Part shown: in pieces, positions 8,852 through 17,260 of the stretch
Numbering within the stretch: the stretch's first letter is position 1
How the letters are laid out: every line of letters starts with the position of its first letter
Source of the DNA: Herbaspirillum sp. ST 5-3
GTDB lineage: Bacteria; Pseudomonadota; Gammaproteobacteria; Burkholderiales; Burkholderiaceae_D
Assembly (NCBI RefSeq): GCF_004804275.1
Contig: NZ_STGI01000003.1
Span: 62,001 to 126,000, forward strand
Length of the DNA stretch: 64,000 nucleotides
Reading direction: 5' to 3'
Program-made: the position numbers and the translations under genes
Notes under the pieces: generated by a model
Databases searched by the model: none
Seen by the model: only the letters and a program-made list of their open reading frames with translations
Told to the model about the DNA's origin: nothing

Positions 8852-9610
8852 TTATTTGGACGGAAGCAGGAACCCGTACCTGTCGAAAATGCGTCGTGCA
8901 TCAGGAGTCTTTAAAAACGCCATGTAATTTCGTGCATCGGCATTGTCCTTGCCCTTGATGGTCAGAACTGCCCCCTGCTCAATCGCCGGGTACTGGTCCC
9001 GAGGAATCAGCCAATACCGGCCTATGCCTTCAACAGATGGGGCTTTCAAGATTGACAAAGCAATGATTCCTGCAGAGGCGTTTCCGGTTTGAACGAATTG
9101 AGCAGCTTGCGAAATGTTCTCTCCCATGACCAGCTTTGGACGAACTGATTCCCAGACCTTTGCCTTCTCCATTGCTGCCTGTGCAGCACGACCGTAGGGC
9201 GCATGACTCGGATTGGCGATAGCGATCTTTGAAATACGAGGATCACTCAGCACGGCCAAGCCCTTTGCCACGTCGAACTGAGGATTGATTACCCATACGG
9301 CGATTTGTCCTACTGCGTACTGGAACAAGCTCTCCCTGACCGCAAGGCCGGCATCAGCCAGCTTGCGCGGGTAGTCAATGTCAGCGGACATGAAGACATC
9401 AAAAGGGGCGCTGTTCTGAATCTGAGAGAAGAACTTTCCTGAGGACCCGGTGGCTACAATCACTTTCACATCGGGATTGGCCTTCTGAAAGGCAGCATTG
9501 AGGTCTTTGAGACAAAATGTCAGGTCGGCTGCTGCAGCCACATAAACATCACGCGCATGGGCAGATAAGGCGGCGATACTTGCCAGCAAGAGAACCAGGA
9601 CGCGCTTCAT
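8852..9610 (-). CDS. modA: ModA-like periplasmic molybdate-binding protein
   Basis: A 252-residue protein with a signal peptide (MKRVLVLLLASIAALSAHA). ModA features follow: VYVAAAADLTFCLKDL, VIVATGSSGKFFSQIQNSAPFDVFMSADIDYP, and a C-terminal half with ENISQAAQFVQTGNASAGI. The binding Ser residues of ModA (AAADL / GSSGK) are in place. It normally delivers molybdate or tungstate to ModBC, but no modB or modC is present, so it is an orphan within the fluoride island. It could serve a host transporter or bind another tetrahedral anion. Molybdenum supply would matter for the two molybdoenzymes near the other end of this window, but that link is only speculation. Confidence 0.85.
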   Translation of the reverse strand: MKRVLVLLLASIAALSAHARDVYVAAAADLTFCLKDLNAAFQKANPDVKVIVATGSSGKFFSQIQNSAPFDVFMSADIDYPRKLADAGLAVRESLFQYAVGQIAVWVINPQFDVAKGLAVLSDPRISKIAIANPSHAPYGRAAQAAMEKAKVWESVRPKLVMGENISQAAQFVQTGNASAGIIALSILKAPSVEGIGRYWLIPRDQYPAIEQGAVLTIKGKDNADARNYMAFLKTPDARRIFDRYGFLLPSK

Positions 9611-9822
9611 CTTGTAGCCTCTTAGGAAATAACAACAGGGCCTATGATACCAGTGTCATTGCCCGCGACCGAGACAGCCAAATTTTCGCAAAGGAGCGAT
9701 TTGCCACTTCTTGCCGCAACAGCAGATGTCCGGAAATGGCCGATAGTTGTATTTTGGAAAGATAATGCAAATGACCGGTTTGTGAGCAGAAGCTGCTGCC
9801 CAGGTACGCTTGCAATATCAGG

Positions 9823-11124
9823 TCAGTTCGCCTTCACAATCGGTAGATCGCTCCACCTAGTCGTGTAGTGCGGAGACAGTCGTTCCTGCTTCATCGTCCA
9901 TACCCGCTGTGACCTTGGAAGACCGGCACTCGCAATACTGACTGCACCGCGGCCAAATCGGTGGTTTAGCGCGTCCAAGGTTGCCATTAGATTAGCTGTG
10001 CTAGATGAGTCAATATCGCCGAAATCCAGCTCACATTGCCGCACTGTCGTCGGCATGATATCCAGCAGAATGATGCCTGCCTTGATCAGCTGGAAGCCGC
10101 GGGAATAAATGCTGGTGATACCATCGATCGCTGCCTTGACCAGAAGCCGACTGTCCGACGTCGGTCGCAATAGCTTTACAACAGAGTGGCGGGAAAACTG
10201 CGGCCCACCCCTAAACGGTGATGTGTGGGCGAACACGAGGAGTTGTCCAGCAACGCTATCCTGTTCCCGCAGCTTCTCTGCGGCACGGGAGGCAAAGTCA
10301 CTCACCGCCTGCACCAGCGGCGGCAAGGTCGATATCGGCTGGCCGAAGCTACGCGTGCAGGCGATTTGTTGCTTTGGAGGCGGTGCATCATCAAGCGCAA
10401 TACACGGCTCCCCCTGCAGCTCGCGCACCGTGCGTTCCAGAACGACGTTCCAGCGCTTTTTGACCATCGTCGGCGACAGGTGTGCGAGATCTAGCACCGA
10501 GTGGACGCCCAGCGCCTTAAGCTGCTTGCCGATTTGTCGGCCAACGCCCCAGACCTCGCCGACGTCGGTGGCCGCAAGGATGACGTCGACGTCCGATGCC
10601 GGCAGCGCTTCGAGGTTGCAGACCTGCGCCAGCTGGGCTGGATAGATGCCTGGTTTTCGTTCGGCCGTCTTGGCGATGTGGTTGGCCAGCTTTGCCCGCG
10701 TTTTCGTTGCACCGATCCCAACGCCGCAAGGGATGCCGACCCATTTCAGGATGCGCGAGCGGATCTCATGACAACGCTGCACGAGATCGCCCGGTACGCC
10801 GTGCAAACCAATGAAGGATTCGTCGATGCTGTAGATCTCCTGCGCTGGCCCCAGCTCGGCGGCGATCTGCATCATCCTGTTGCTCATGTCTCCGTACAGC
10901 GTGAAATTCGACGACAATGCAACCAGCCCGGCCTCCTTTTCAAGGTGCCTGATCTCGAACCAGGGCTGTCCCATTTTTATGCCGAGGTTTTTTGCCTCAT
11001 TGCTGCGCGAAATCGTACAACCGTCATTATTAGACAAGGAAATCACCGGACGCCCAATCAACTGCGGTTGAAACACACGCTCGCAACTCACGTAAAAGTT
11101 ATTTCCGTCAATAAGGGCAAACAT
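9823..11124 (-). CDS. umuC: Complete second UmuC, carried by the island
   Basis: A full-length 433-residue Y-family polymerase subunit: [48 protein letters not shown] (catalytic acidic box), the thumb, and a little-finger domain ending YTTRWSDLPIVKAN. It is clearly different from the split umuC (for example NAEDs around the SNNDGC box and the C-terminal third), so it is not a duplication made on insertion. Its ATG is 3 bp after the ginD stop, and its ribosome site (GAGGG) lies inside ginD, so it is translated as the fifth gene of the recombinase operon. It has no umuD partner of its own; the umuD at 17261 lies outside the island. Confidence 0.92.
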   Translation of the reverse strand: MFALIDGNNFYVSCERVFQPQLIGRPVISLSNNDGCTISRSNEAKNLGIKMGQPWFEIRHLEKEAGLVALSSNFTLYGDMSNRMMQIAAELGPAQEIYSIDESFIGLHGVPGDLVQRCHEIRSRILKWVGIPCGVGIGATKTRAKLANHIAKTAERKPGIYPAQLAQVCNLEALPASDVDVILAATDVGEVWGVGRQIGKQLKALGVHSVLDLAHLSPTMVKKRWNVVLERTVRELQGEPCIALDDAPPPKQQIACTRSFGQPISTLPPLVQAVSDFASRAAEKLREQDSVAGQLLVFAHTSPFRGGPQFSRHSVVKLLRPTSDSRLLVKAAIDGITSIYSRGFQLIKAGIILLDIMPTTVRQCELDFGDIDSSSTANLMATLDALNHRFGRGAVSIASAGLPRSQRVWTMKQERLSPHYTTRWSDLPIVKAN

Positions 11125-11127
11125 GGT

Positions 11128-11550
11128 TCAGCCCTCTGATGGTGATTCTGATGCGGACTTGCGCAATATCGATACCACTTTGCCGCTAGCCACTCCCTTT
11201 AGCACCGCCATCTCGGCCAAGAGCAGTTGATTCACAGAAGCCAGTTTCGCCAAATCTGACTTCAAGGAAGCATTCTCGGCACGCAGCGATCGGTTTGTTT
11301 CACGCTCCTTCATGAGCGCCGTATGCTTTTCATCTCGCTGGGTGCGCGTAGCCTTACCGGTGATCGCCCGGATTTTCTCCGCTAGATCAGGATAGGTGTT
11401 GTGAATCAGCGCCGAAGATACATTGGCGGCCTTGGCGACGGCGGATATCGTCACCTTGGCCTTCTCCGCCTGCAGCTTGGCGATCGCACCCTGGATGAGG
11501 TTGACTGTACTCTTTCGTCTCTTTGCCTTCGCGCCTTCATCTGCCTTCAC
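11128..11550 (-). CDS. Small HTH/coiled-coil protein of the recombinase module (GinD-like)
   Basis: About 140 residues starting with GTG at 11550, which overlaps the upstream stop as GTGA. Residues ~30-60 (VTISAVAKAANVSSALIHNT) look like a TetR/MerR-type helix-turn-helix. Residues ~75-125 form a leucine/alanine-rich coiled coil (LRAENASLKSDLAKLASVNQ). Its size, coiled coil and position behind three recombinases match the fourth gene of GInt modules, and functionally recall TnpC of Tn554. Inferred role: accessory DNA-binding factor of the integration complex. Confidence 0.72.
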   Translation of the reverse strand: MKADEGAKAKRRKSTVNLIQGAIAKLQAEKAKVTISAVAKAANVSSALIHNTYPDLAEKIRAITGKATRTQRDEKHTALMKERETNRSLRAENASLKSDLAKLASVNQLLLAEMAVLKGVASGKVVSILRKSASESPSEG

Positions 11551-13376
11551 GATTCGGCTCCTTGTTCTGATGTGACTTCGTCCCCAGTGACGCCCAGCTC
11601 TTTCATGACCTGGGTTGCAATGCGCAACTCCCTGAGCGCGCGCTGCTGTACGGCCGGTCCTGCATCGGCGATCGCCAAAAGCTCTTTCTGCTGATCGAGG
11701 ATCCCACGCCACGTAGCGAGGAATGTCTCGTCGATCACGCTGCTCTTGCAGCCGGCGCACCGCGTAGTTTCGTACAACCCCGCGCCTCCGCATCCCTTTT
11801 CTTCGGCCAGGCACCAGCCATGGCCAGTCGCCCGGATATGCACCTGTGCGGCCGTTTGGGCAAGCAAATCAGACCGATTGTCGATCGGAATGGCACGTAA
11901 GCGCGAGATCACGCGACCGGCTCCGCCAGTAAGCGGACGGTCTTCCAACCAAGAGTCGATCAGATCCATCTTGAAATAAGTCATCTCCTGCAGAATCTCG
12001 TCAAATATAGCGGCGTCCTGTAGAGGGTTCGATGCGTAGAGCTGAGTCATGCTGATGCTGGAGTGCTTGAGCTGCCACTTCAGGAAGATAAGCGAGGCGC
12101 GCCCCATCTTCGATTCCACGACCATTCGGGCATAGGTCCGTCGGCACTGATGTGGCTGCAAATTCCAGTCGACGCCGGCGGCTGTCGCAAGCCGACGGAA
12201 GGCGATCCGTGAGGCGGTATTGGATAGGGCATCGATCCTGTTTTGGGGCCCGTGTAAAAGACAAAGAAATAACTTCTTCGAGTCGCACTTTGCTTTTTCC
12301 AACCTGATCAGGCGTTCTTTTTCAGACAGAGTCGTTGACCCAGCTTCAAGCAGCTTGATCTCCGCCACAAGCTTTGCCTGCAGCGGCTTGGCGTATTCAC
12401 GCATTACCTCTAGCGCGTTAATCGTTAGCGCCGGCACCAGGTATTCCACCTTGCCCTTGAGCGTCTTGTGCTCGACTGTGGCAACCCAGTGGTATTCGAC
12501 ACCATCCTTGACTTCCTTGCGCCAGCTGCCAGACTCGACACCGATCGCTTCCTCATTGCGCATGCCACTGGTAATCGAGAGGATATAGAGGGCGGCATCA
12601 CGTATCTGGATTAGCTGTGGATTCCGCTCTGCCCATAGCATCTGATGCCGATTCTTCAGGATATCGGGAGCCTGCTTCAGGACGTTTTCGCAGTAGGTGA
12701 AGACCCTCGCTTGAACATCCTGCGGGATGATGGCTGTGCGGCCGGCACGTCCGCCAGCTGCTTCGGCGAGCTTCGTCGCCTTGATGCCGGTAAAGCGCCA
12801 GATGGTTGTATTACCCCACGGCGACTGCTGCAACGGATGTAACGTCTCGTCCCGGAAGAGCCACAGGAGATCGAAGATACGCAACCGATTGTAGACAGTC
12901 ATAGGCCTGAGCCCCATCTCGACTTTGCTCAGGTGGAAGAAGTTACTGACGTGAAGCGGACGTACCTCGTCAAATCGCTCAATTCCGAGCTGTTTCAGCC
13001 AGCGCATGACGGGTATGGCGGAGGCCAGCGCTGCGGAGTAGATGCCACGCGCGACCGGCGGCTTTGCTCCCGGCAGTCCGCGCTTGAACCAGGCGTAAAG
13101 GACTGCCTTGCAGTCTTTCACCATGGCCGGCGGGCAGTCCGCTGGCCAGTCGATGACCTTGTGGCAGTCTGAGACATTGGATTGGTGGTAAAAAGGCCTC
13201 AGATCCCAGCTAGCATTGCCGAAATAGCTCAGAACGTGTTCGCTTTCCTGAGAATCGGCAACGGCGCTGATGACGATCCAGTCTCTCTCGTCGGCCGTGA
13301 GGCCAGCCGCCGTAATAGGTTGCGCTGCCAGCAAGTCGAAAGCCTTCGCAGCGGTTGATCGAGGTCTCGCACTCAT
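11547..13376 (-). CDS. Third tyrosine recombinase of the trio (GinC-like)
   Basis: About 609 residues. The catalytic domain lies in the middle: SGMRNEEAIGVESG (first Arg), QPHQCRRTYARMV (H-x-x-R box), KHSSISMTQLYAS (His and the nucleophilic Tyr). It is followed by a ~120-residue extension with a Cys-rich patch (HGWCLAEEKGCGGAGLYETT, then CAGC) that probably binds zinc. The start at 13376 overlaps the upstream stop (ATGA). It is far larger than XerC/D (about 300), as in other three-recombinase elements. An ATG at 13424 also exists but lies in the preceding gene. Confidence 0.85.
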   Translation of the reverse strand: MSARPRSTAAKAFDLLAAQPITAAGLTADERDWIVISAVADSQESEHVLSYFGNASWDLRPFYHQSNVSDCHKVIDWPADCPPAMVKDCKAVLYAWFKRGLPGAKPPVARGIYSAALASAIPVMRWLKQLGIERFDEVRPLHVSNFFHLSKVEMGLRPMTVYNRLRIFDLLWLFRDETLHPLQQSPWGNTTIWRFTGIKATKLAEAAGGRAGRTAIIPQDVQARVFTYCENVLKQAPDILKNRHQMLWAERNPQLIQIRDAALYILSITSGMRNEEAIGVESGSWRKEVKDGVEYHWVATVEHKTLKGKVEYLVPALTINALEVMREYAKPLQAKLVAEIKLLEAGSTTLSEKERLIRLEKAKCDSKKLFLCLLHGPQNRIDALSNTASRIAFRRLATAAGVDWNLQPHQCRRTYARMVVESKMGRASLIFLKWQLKHSSISMTQLYASNPLQDAAIFDEILQEMTYFKMDLIDSWLEDRPLTGGAGRVISRLRAIPIDNRSDLLAQTAAQVHIRATGHGWCLAEEKGCGGAGLYETTRCAGCKSSVIDETFLATWRGILDQQKELLAIADAGPAVQQRALRELRIATQVMKELGVTGDEVTSEQGAES

Positions 13377-14986
13377 ACCGCTTCTCCCTTGGAGGCATCT
13401 AGGCGCCGGATTTTCGCCGCCCAAAACGGATGCGGATTCGCCCGTGCGGCGGCTTTGGCACTATCCACCACGTCAATTGCGAACCTGTCGCCGGTGAAGC
13501 AATCGATCAGGTCGATCAATCTGCGGTGGTGATCGCGCCACTCCGCCCACTCGGCAGAGTTGAAGTAGTCGACCTCACGAGACAGGAACACCTGGAAGCT
13601 GAACAAGCGGTACAGATCCGCATGCGTTCCGACAATGGCATAGCTGGGACAGCCAAGGCAGTGCGTGAACTGCTCACAATGCGTTTTTCCATCCTTCGGG
13701 GCGAGCGAGCCGTGCAGACTGTCCTGGCAGCTGCCGCTAGGGGTTGGCGCCAGATGCTCACCACGCAGGGCCTCTGCAAAGGCTGCGCCGATGAATCGGG
13801 CGCCTTCGGCCTTGGTTTCTTCGTCTAGCTTGAGGTAATGGTTGTCGGCCACTTGCGGAGCATGGCCCATGATGGCGGCCACCGTGATCAGGTCACCGTC
13901 GCTCAGCTTCCACAGCCGGTTTTCCATGGTCTTGCGCAAGCCAGCCAAGGTAACACGCATCGGCGTTCCATCGTCGCCGAGAAGGCCATGCCGCTTGACG
14001 AAGTTGCGGAACGCAGTTGAAGTCATCCCTGTATTGAGGCAAGACACGCTTTGCGAGCGTCCGGGCTGGCCATGCCGGTAGAGCCAGATGCGGTTCTTCA
14101 ATTCCTCCGGCGCGAGGTCGACCAGGCTCTCTGACAGTTCCAGCGCTTTCCTGAGCACGGCTACACCGTCCATGCGAATGGTCGTCTGCTTATCGTGCAA
14201 AGCGGTCTGCCGAATGGATTGTGACTGCGCACCCTGGCCACGGCGCTTTACCGAGTGGACCAGCATCAGGCTGGGCATAAAGGGATGTGGCGTCAGGCAG
14301 TCACGGCCCATTTCCATCAGAGGCGTGGCATTGATCCCTGTACGCATGGCGATGATCAGGACCAGCACGCCCATCGCTTCCGAATCCGGCCCGTCGAATC
14401 TGCCTTGATGAATGGCGATCAGGTCGGATTTCGCGGCGCTGGCCAGCCGGTCCATCTCTGCAGGGGTGAGAGGCTTTTCGCCGGCGAGCGTGATTTCGCT
14501 TTTGGGAAATGGATTGGCAGGCAGGAGGTCTTCCATCGCAGTGCAGATGAAGCCGTAATCAGCCAGGCCGGTCAGAACCGTTTTCAAAGCCGCAAAGCAA
14601 TTCTTGGCGGTCGAGCCGTTCGGGTACCGCACTTTGAGACGCGCGACATACCTGTTCAGGTCGTAGGCGCTCAGCTTGTCCGGCGTCTTAGGCGGGAAAT
14701 GCAACGAACCATCGATCAGGAATGACATGAAGTGCTTGATGCCGTTGGAATGTAGGCTGACGATCGAGGAGACGGTGAAGTTGCCACTGGCCATGAGTGA
14801 GCGAAGCACCGAGGCGAAGGCCTTTACCCAACCGTCGTAGCCTCGTCCCATGTAAGGGCGAAAGTCGAGTTTCCTGTGGTTCTTGGGATTGCCTGGCAAT
14901 TCGATCACGGGATGGAACGGCTCATCATCTGGACCGTTCGCCGACGCGGCCGGGCGCGTAGTCCGGTAGTTTTTGGAGCGCGGCAT
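13373..14986 (-). CDS. Second tyrosine recombinase of the trio (GinB-like)
   Basis: A 537-residue protein. The recombinase core includes AMRTGINATPLMEMGRDCL (first Arg region), AGLRKTMENRLWKLSDGD (second box, with Ala in place of the usual His), and IMGHAPQVADNHYLKLDEET (His and Tyr). After the core come Cys residues in HCEQFTHCLGCPSYAIVGTH, again zinc-ribbon-like. Stop and start overlap with its neighbours on both sides, so the four gin genes form one translationally coupled unit. Confidence 0.85.
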   Translation of the reverse strand: MPRSKNYRTTRPAASANGPDDEPFHPVIELPGNPKNHRKLDFRPYMGRGYDGWVKAFASVLRSLMASGNFTVSSIVSLHSNGIKHFMSFLIDGSLHFPPKTPDKLSAYDLNRYVARLKVRYPNGSTAKNCFAALKTVLTGLADYGFICTAMEDLLPANPFPKSEITLAGEKPLTPAEMDRLASAAKSDLIAIHQGRFDGPDSEAMGVLVLIIAMRTGINATPLMEMGRDCLTPHPFMPSLMLVHSVKRRGQGAQSQSIRQTALHDKQTTIRMDGVAVLRKALELSESLVDLAPEELKNRIWLYRHGQPGRSQSVSCLNTGMTSTAFRNFVKRHGLLGDDGTPMRVTLAGLRKTMENRLWKLSDGDLITVAAIMGHAPQVADNHYLKLDEETKAEGARFIGAAFAEALRGEHLAPTPSGSCQDSLHGSLAPKDGKTHCEQFTHCLGCPSYAIVGTHADLYRLFSFQVFLSREVDYFNSAEWAEWRDHHRRLIDLIDCFTGDRFAIDVVDSAKAAARANPHPFWAAKIRRLDASKGEAV

Positions 14987-16155
14987 TAGGCGGCATCCTC
15001 TTGCGGGGTCATCGGCACGGCGCCGGTGAACAGCCTGTCGATTTCGTCTTCATGAGCAAGCACCGCCTGAGCGCTCAGCTGGTTAATCAGGTGCAGATAG
15101 ACGGCCGTCGTCTGAACATCCGAATGGCCCATGCGATCGCGCACGTACAGCAGCGGCTCGCCCTCGAATTCAGGGTTCTTGCGCAGCGCCGCCAGCGTAT
15201 AGGTGCCGTAGCTGTGCCTTAGCATGTGCGCCCGTACCGGGAAACTGACTTTCTTCTCAATCGCCTTCATGACGTCGACCACAGCATCTTTGCTGAATTC
15301 AGTACCGTTGGCGGTGAGGATCAGGGATGAAGGGTTGTCGCCCAATACCTGTCGGCGCTTTTCGCGCGCATGCAGCGAGTAAGACCACAAATCCTCCATC
15401 AGTGACCATGGCACGTCGACGCTCCGCGGCTTGCTGAACTTGATGTGCATATCTTTGGGATCGAGGTTGACTCGAATCATCTGCCCAGACACCAGGTCAC
15501 GACGCGTACGCGGATTGAAGACATATCCCATTGGGAAGGTTCGCGCTTCGCACGAACGCAACCCGACGCGGACCATCAGATGAAACAGCAACCGATGGCT
15601 ATCGTCCATGTCGAGTCTCAAGCCAATCCGTACTTGTTCCTTGGTCAGGAGCTTGATTGTCGGCTTGCGCTCCCTAACAAGTACAGTCGCCTTGGATTGC
15701 GTCTTCCCGCGGCTGACATGCGCCAGGAAACCGACCTTGCCGGGGATGCGGACGTCATGCCGGCCGAAAGGCAGATGCGTGACATGGTTATTGTCCTTGC
15801 ACCACTCGTAGAAGCGCACAACGATGTTGAGCCTCTTATTCAGCGTGCTGGGGCTGACGCCGACTTCGGTCATCGACCAGTCCCTGTATTGCGCCACGAC
15901 GCTCAGTCCGTTCGGCGTGAGCGCCGCGTTCCAGTTGAGCTGGTTCGCGGCCAGGAAAGCAAAGAAATCGTAGAGCCAGCGGCCGTACGCCTCCCAAGTA
16001 AACGGGCTCTCCACGGAGCCCCTATGCGTCAAGGTCTCCCATAGGAATGACTGGGCCGGCTCCAAAGGCCAGCCATCATCACCGATTAGCAGCGGAAAGC
16101 CAGCAAATGACCGGCCGGCGATGGCGAGATCATCAGTGGCAAAGATGAGTCTCAT
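14986..16155 (-). CDS. First tyrosine recombinase of the trio (GinA-like)
   Basis: 389 residues starting at MRLIFATDDLAIAGRSF. A SAM-like core-binding domain spans ~50-170. The catalytic domain shows VGLRSCEARTFPMG (Arg), AHMLRHSYGTYTLAAL (H-x-L-R-H), DRMGHSDVQTTAVYLHLI (His and Tyr). All catalytic residues are visible, so it is predicted to be active. Its ATG overlaps the stop of the 99-residue ORF upstream (ATGA at 16155-16152). It is the first recombinase gene inside the right end of the island, as expected for ginA. Confidence 0.87.
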   Translation of the reverse strand: MRLIFATDDLAIAGRSFAGFPLLIGDDGWPLEPAQSFLWETLTHRGSVESPFTWEAYGRWLYDFFAFLAANQLNWNAALTPNGLSVVAQYRDWSMTEVGVSPSTLNKRLNIVVRFYEWCKDNNHVTHLPFGRHDVRIPGKVGFLAHVSRGKTQSKATVLVRERKPTIKLLTKEQVRIGLRLDMDDSHRLLFHLMVRVGLRSCEARTFPMGYVFNPRTRRDLVSGQMIRVNLDPKDMHIKFSKPRSVDVPWSLMEDLWSYSLHAREKRRQVLGDNPSSLILTANGTEFSKDAVVDVMKAIEKKVSFPVRAHMLRHSYGTYTLAALRKNPEFEGEPLLYVRDRMGHSDVQTTAVYLHLINQLSAQAVLAHEDEIDRLFTGAVPMTPQEDAA

Positions 16156-16451
16156 AATCCCTTTTCCTTCAGCAGGGAGACAGCTGCCTTGAAGGTAAGC
16201 CGGTGAAGGTGCATCACCAGATCGACCGCACCGCCGCCACCGCACTCGGCGCGCGTATCCCAGAACTTCGGGCCGGTGCATAGTAGCTCCCAATCTCGGC
16301 CGGCGGCGTGCACGTTCCACCTGGACGACAGGTGAGACGCAGTTGGCCGGAAGGTTCGGTCCGGTTTGATGTGATCCGCCAGGGCGTTGAGAACAACAAT
16401 GGCATCCAGATCGCGCCAGCGCTTCAACGTCTCGTTATCCACAGCCCCCAT
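16152..16451 (-). CDS. Small protein at the right island end, upstream of ginA
   Basis: A 99-residue soluble protein: MGAVDNETLKRWRDLDAIVV at the start, then HLSSRWNVHAAGRDWELLCT and AVDLVMHLHRLTFKAAVSLL near the end. The second half resembles the zinc/DNA-binding N-terminal part of plasmid and phage primase-like (CHC2/DUF3991-type) proteins, but the zinc ligands are incomplete (one C in LLCTG, one in AECGGG). It overlaps the ginA start by 4 bp, so it is the leading gene of the gin operon. Function unknown. Confidence 0.55.
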   Translation of the reverse strand: MGAVDNETLKRWRDLDAIVVLNALADHIKPDRTFRPTASHLSSRWNVHAAGRDWELLCTGPKFWDTRAECGGGGAVDLVMHLHRLTFKAAVSLLKEKGL

Positions 16452-16542
16452 GTTTTCGGCTCCTCCCCCGGCCCCCACCTGCTACTCGTCTCTGCGAGAC
16501 TCTCAAACCCCAAACCAAAACCCAACCCCTAGTGAATTTATC

Positions 16543-16557
16543 ACTTACAGTTCAATC
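16543..16557 (-). repeat. Right subterminal inverted repeat of the island
   Basis: On the minus strand it reads GATTGAACTGTAAGT, matching the left-end GATGCTAACTGTTAGT. It lies 11 bp inside the TTAT junction, versus 8 bp on the left, so it is nearly symmetrical. Confidence 0.55.
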
Positions 16558-16568
16558 CCCACAGAACG

Positions 16569-16687
16569 TTATTCGAAAGGACCACGACCGGGCGGTTCTC
16601 CAGCCTCGGGTTGAACACCCGCTCGCAGCTCACGTACATGTTGTTGACGTCGACAAGGGCAAATGCCGCCGATTGCGCGCTGATCAT
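16569..16687 (-). pseudogene. umuC: umuC 5' fragment (start of the split gene)
   Basis: The minus strand reads [20 protein letters not shown], then [20 protein letters not shown], the first 40 residues of UmuC with the catalytic aspartate (LVDVNN). It stops matching exactly at the TTAT at 16569-16572. The gene continues at 5170 with DGC. It lies 34 bp after the PIN-like gene in the umuD operon. It is too short for the ordinary gene finder and is the proof of the insertion. Confidence 0.93.
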
Positions 16688-16720
16688 GGCGTTGCGAAAC
16701 GGATGCCGTCGGCGTGTGAA

Positions 16721-17239
16721 TCAGGTGCGGGGGCGGCCGCGCACCATAAAGCGCTGCAGCATGGCGGCAACGGCGGGGCGTATGCGCCGGCTTTTCTGTT
16801 TGTCGAGGTAACTGGAGGTCGACATCAGGAGTACATGGTCCGGGAGGCTTTTCAGGAAATGGGCATGGCCGACACTGGCGTCATCAAGCAACAGGAGGAT
16901 GGCGTCAGCGCTGCGTGTCAATTCGCGGCCAAGGATTTCGGCTGCTGCTTGGTCGTTGTGGGTTTTGACGGATGCCTCCGCTGCGTCGTGTTTTAGAACG
17001 ATGAACTCTTCCAGTTCCTCGGTGCAGGGCACAGACACGTTGCGCCCGTCATTGGTCCGGATCCACTCCAGCGCGTCCGGCGCACCGGGGTTCTCGACCT
17101 GGGCAATGAGGGCGTGGCGCACCATGTCCGGAATGAAAACATGCAGGTTCGGTACCAACGTGAGCAGGGTATCGAGCTCGTCGGCCATCGCCAGATCGAT
17201 GAGGGGGCGAGAGTCGGTAATGATCAATGAAGTCGTCAT
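16721..17239 (-). CDS. PIN-like protein within the umuDC operon
   Basis: A 172-residue protein. MTTSLIITDSRPLIDLAMAD carries an early Asp-Ser/Pro pattern, then HVFIPDMVRHALIAQ, LTRSADAILLLLDDASVGHA with acidic residues, and a basic tail ending RGRPRT. The arrangement of acidic residues and the alpha/beta pattern suggest a PIN-type nuclease fold. It lies between umuD (22 bp) and the umuC start, in the same operon behind the LexA box, so it should be SOS-induced. No antitoxin gene is adjacent, which argues against a simple VapBC pair. Fold assignment moderate, function not known. Confidence 0.55.
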   Translation of the reverse strand: MTTSLIITDSRPLIDLAMADELDTLLTLVPNLHVFIPDMVRHALIAQVENPGAPDALEWIRTNDGRNVSVPCTEELEEFIVLKHDAAEASVKTHNDQAAAEILGRELTRSADAILLLLDDASVGHAHFLKSLPDHVLLMSTSSYLDKQKSRRIRPAVAAMLQRFMVRGRPRT

Positions 17240-17260
17240 GACATCCTGGTGCAGTTACAT

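Larger units (their letters stand above)
5171..16572. mobile_element. GInt-like integrative island with fluoride-resistance cargo, inserted in umuC
   Basis: The boundaries come from the split umuC. umuC sequence runs to the TTAT at 5167-5170 on the left and resumes at the TTAT at 16569-16572 on the right; removing 5171-16572 restores one umuC reading frame. Related inverted sequences lie at equal depth from both ends (5179-5194 and 16543-16557). The right end carries a small ORF and the ginABCD-type recombinase operon, followed by an intact second umuC. The left two fifths carries modA, DUF190, crcB, an eamA-like gene and clcF with two fluoride riboswitches. GInt islands with three tyrosine recombinases plus a fourth small gene, and umuDC/rulAB as an insertion hotspot for such elements in Pseudomonas, are known from the literature as I recall it. 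The fluoride cargo is read from the sequence. Confidence 0.85.

Noticed and set aside
9823-11124. The second umuC as a duplication created by island insertion
   Set aside because: Its sequence differs clearly from the split copy and it has its own complete start, so it is imported rather than duplicated.
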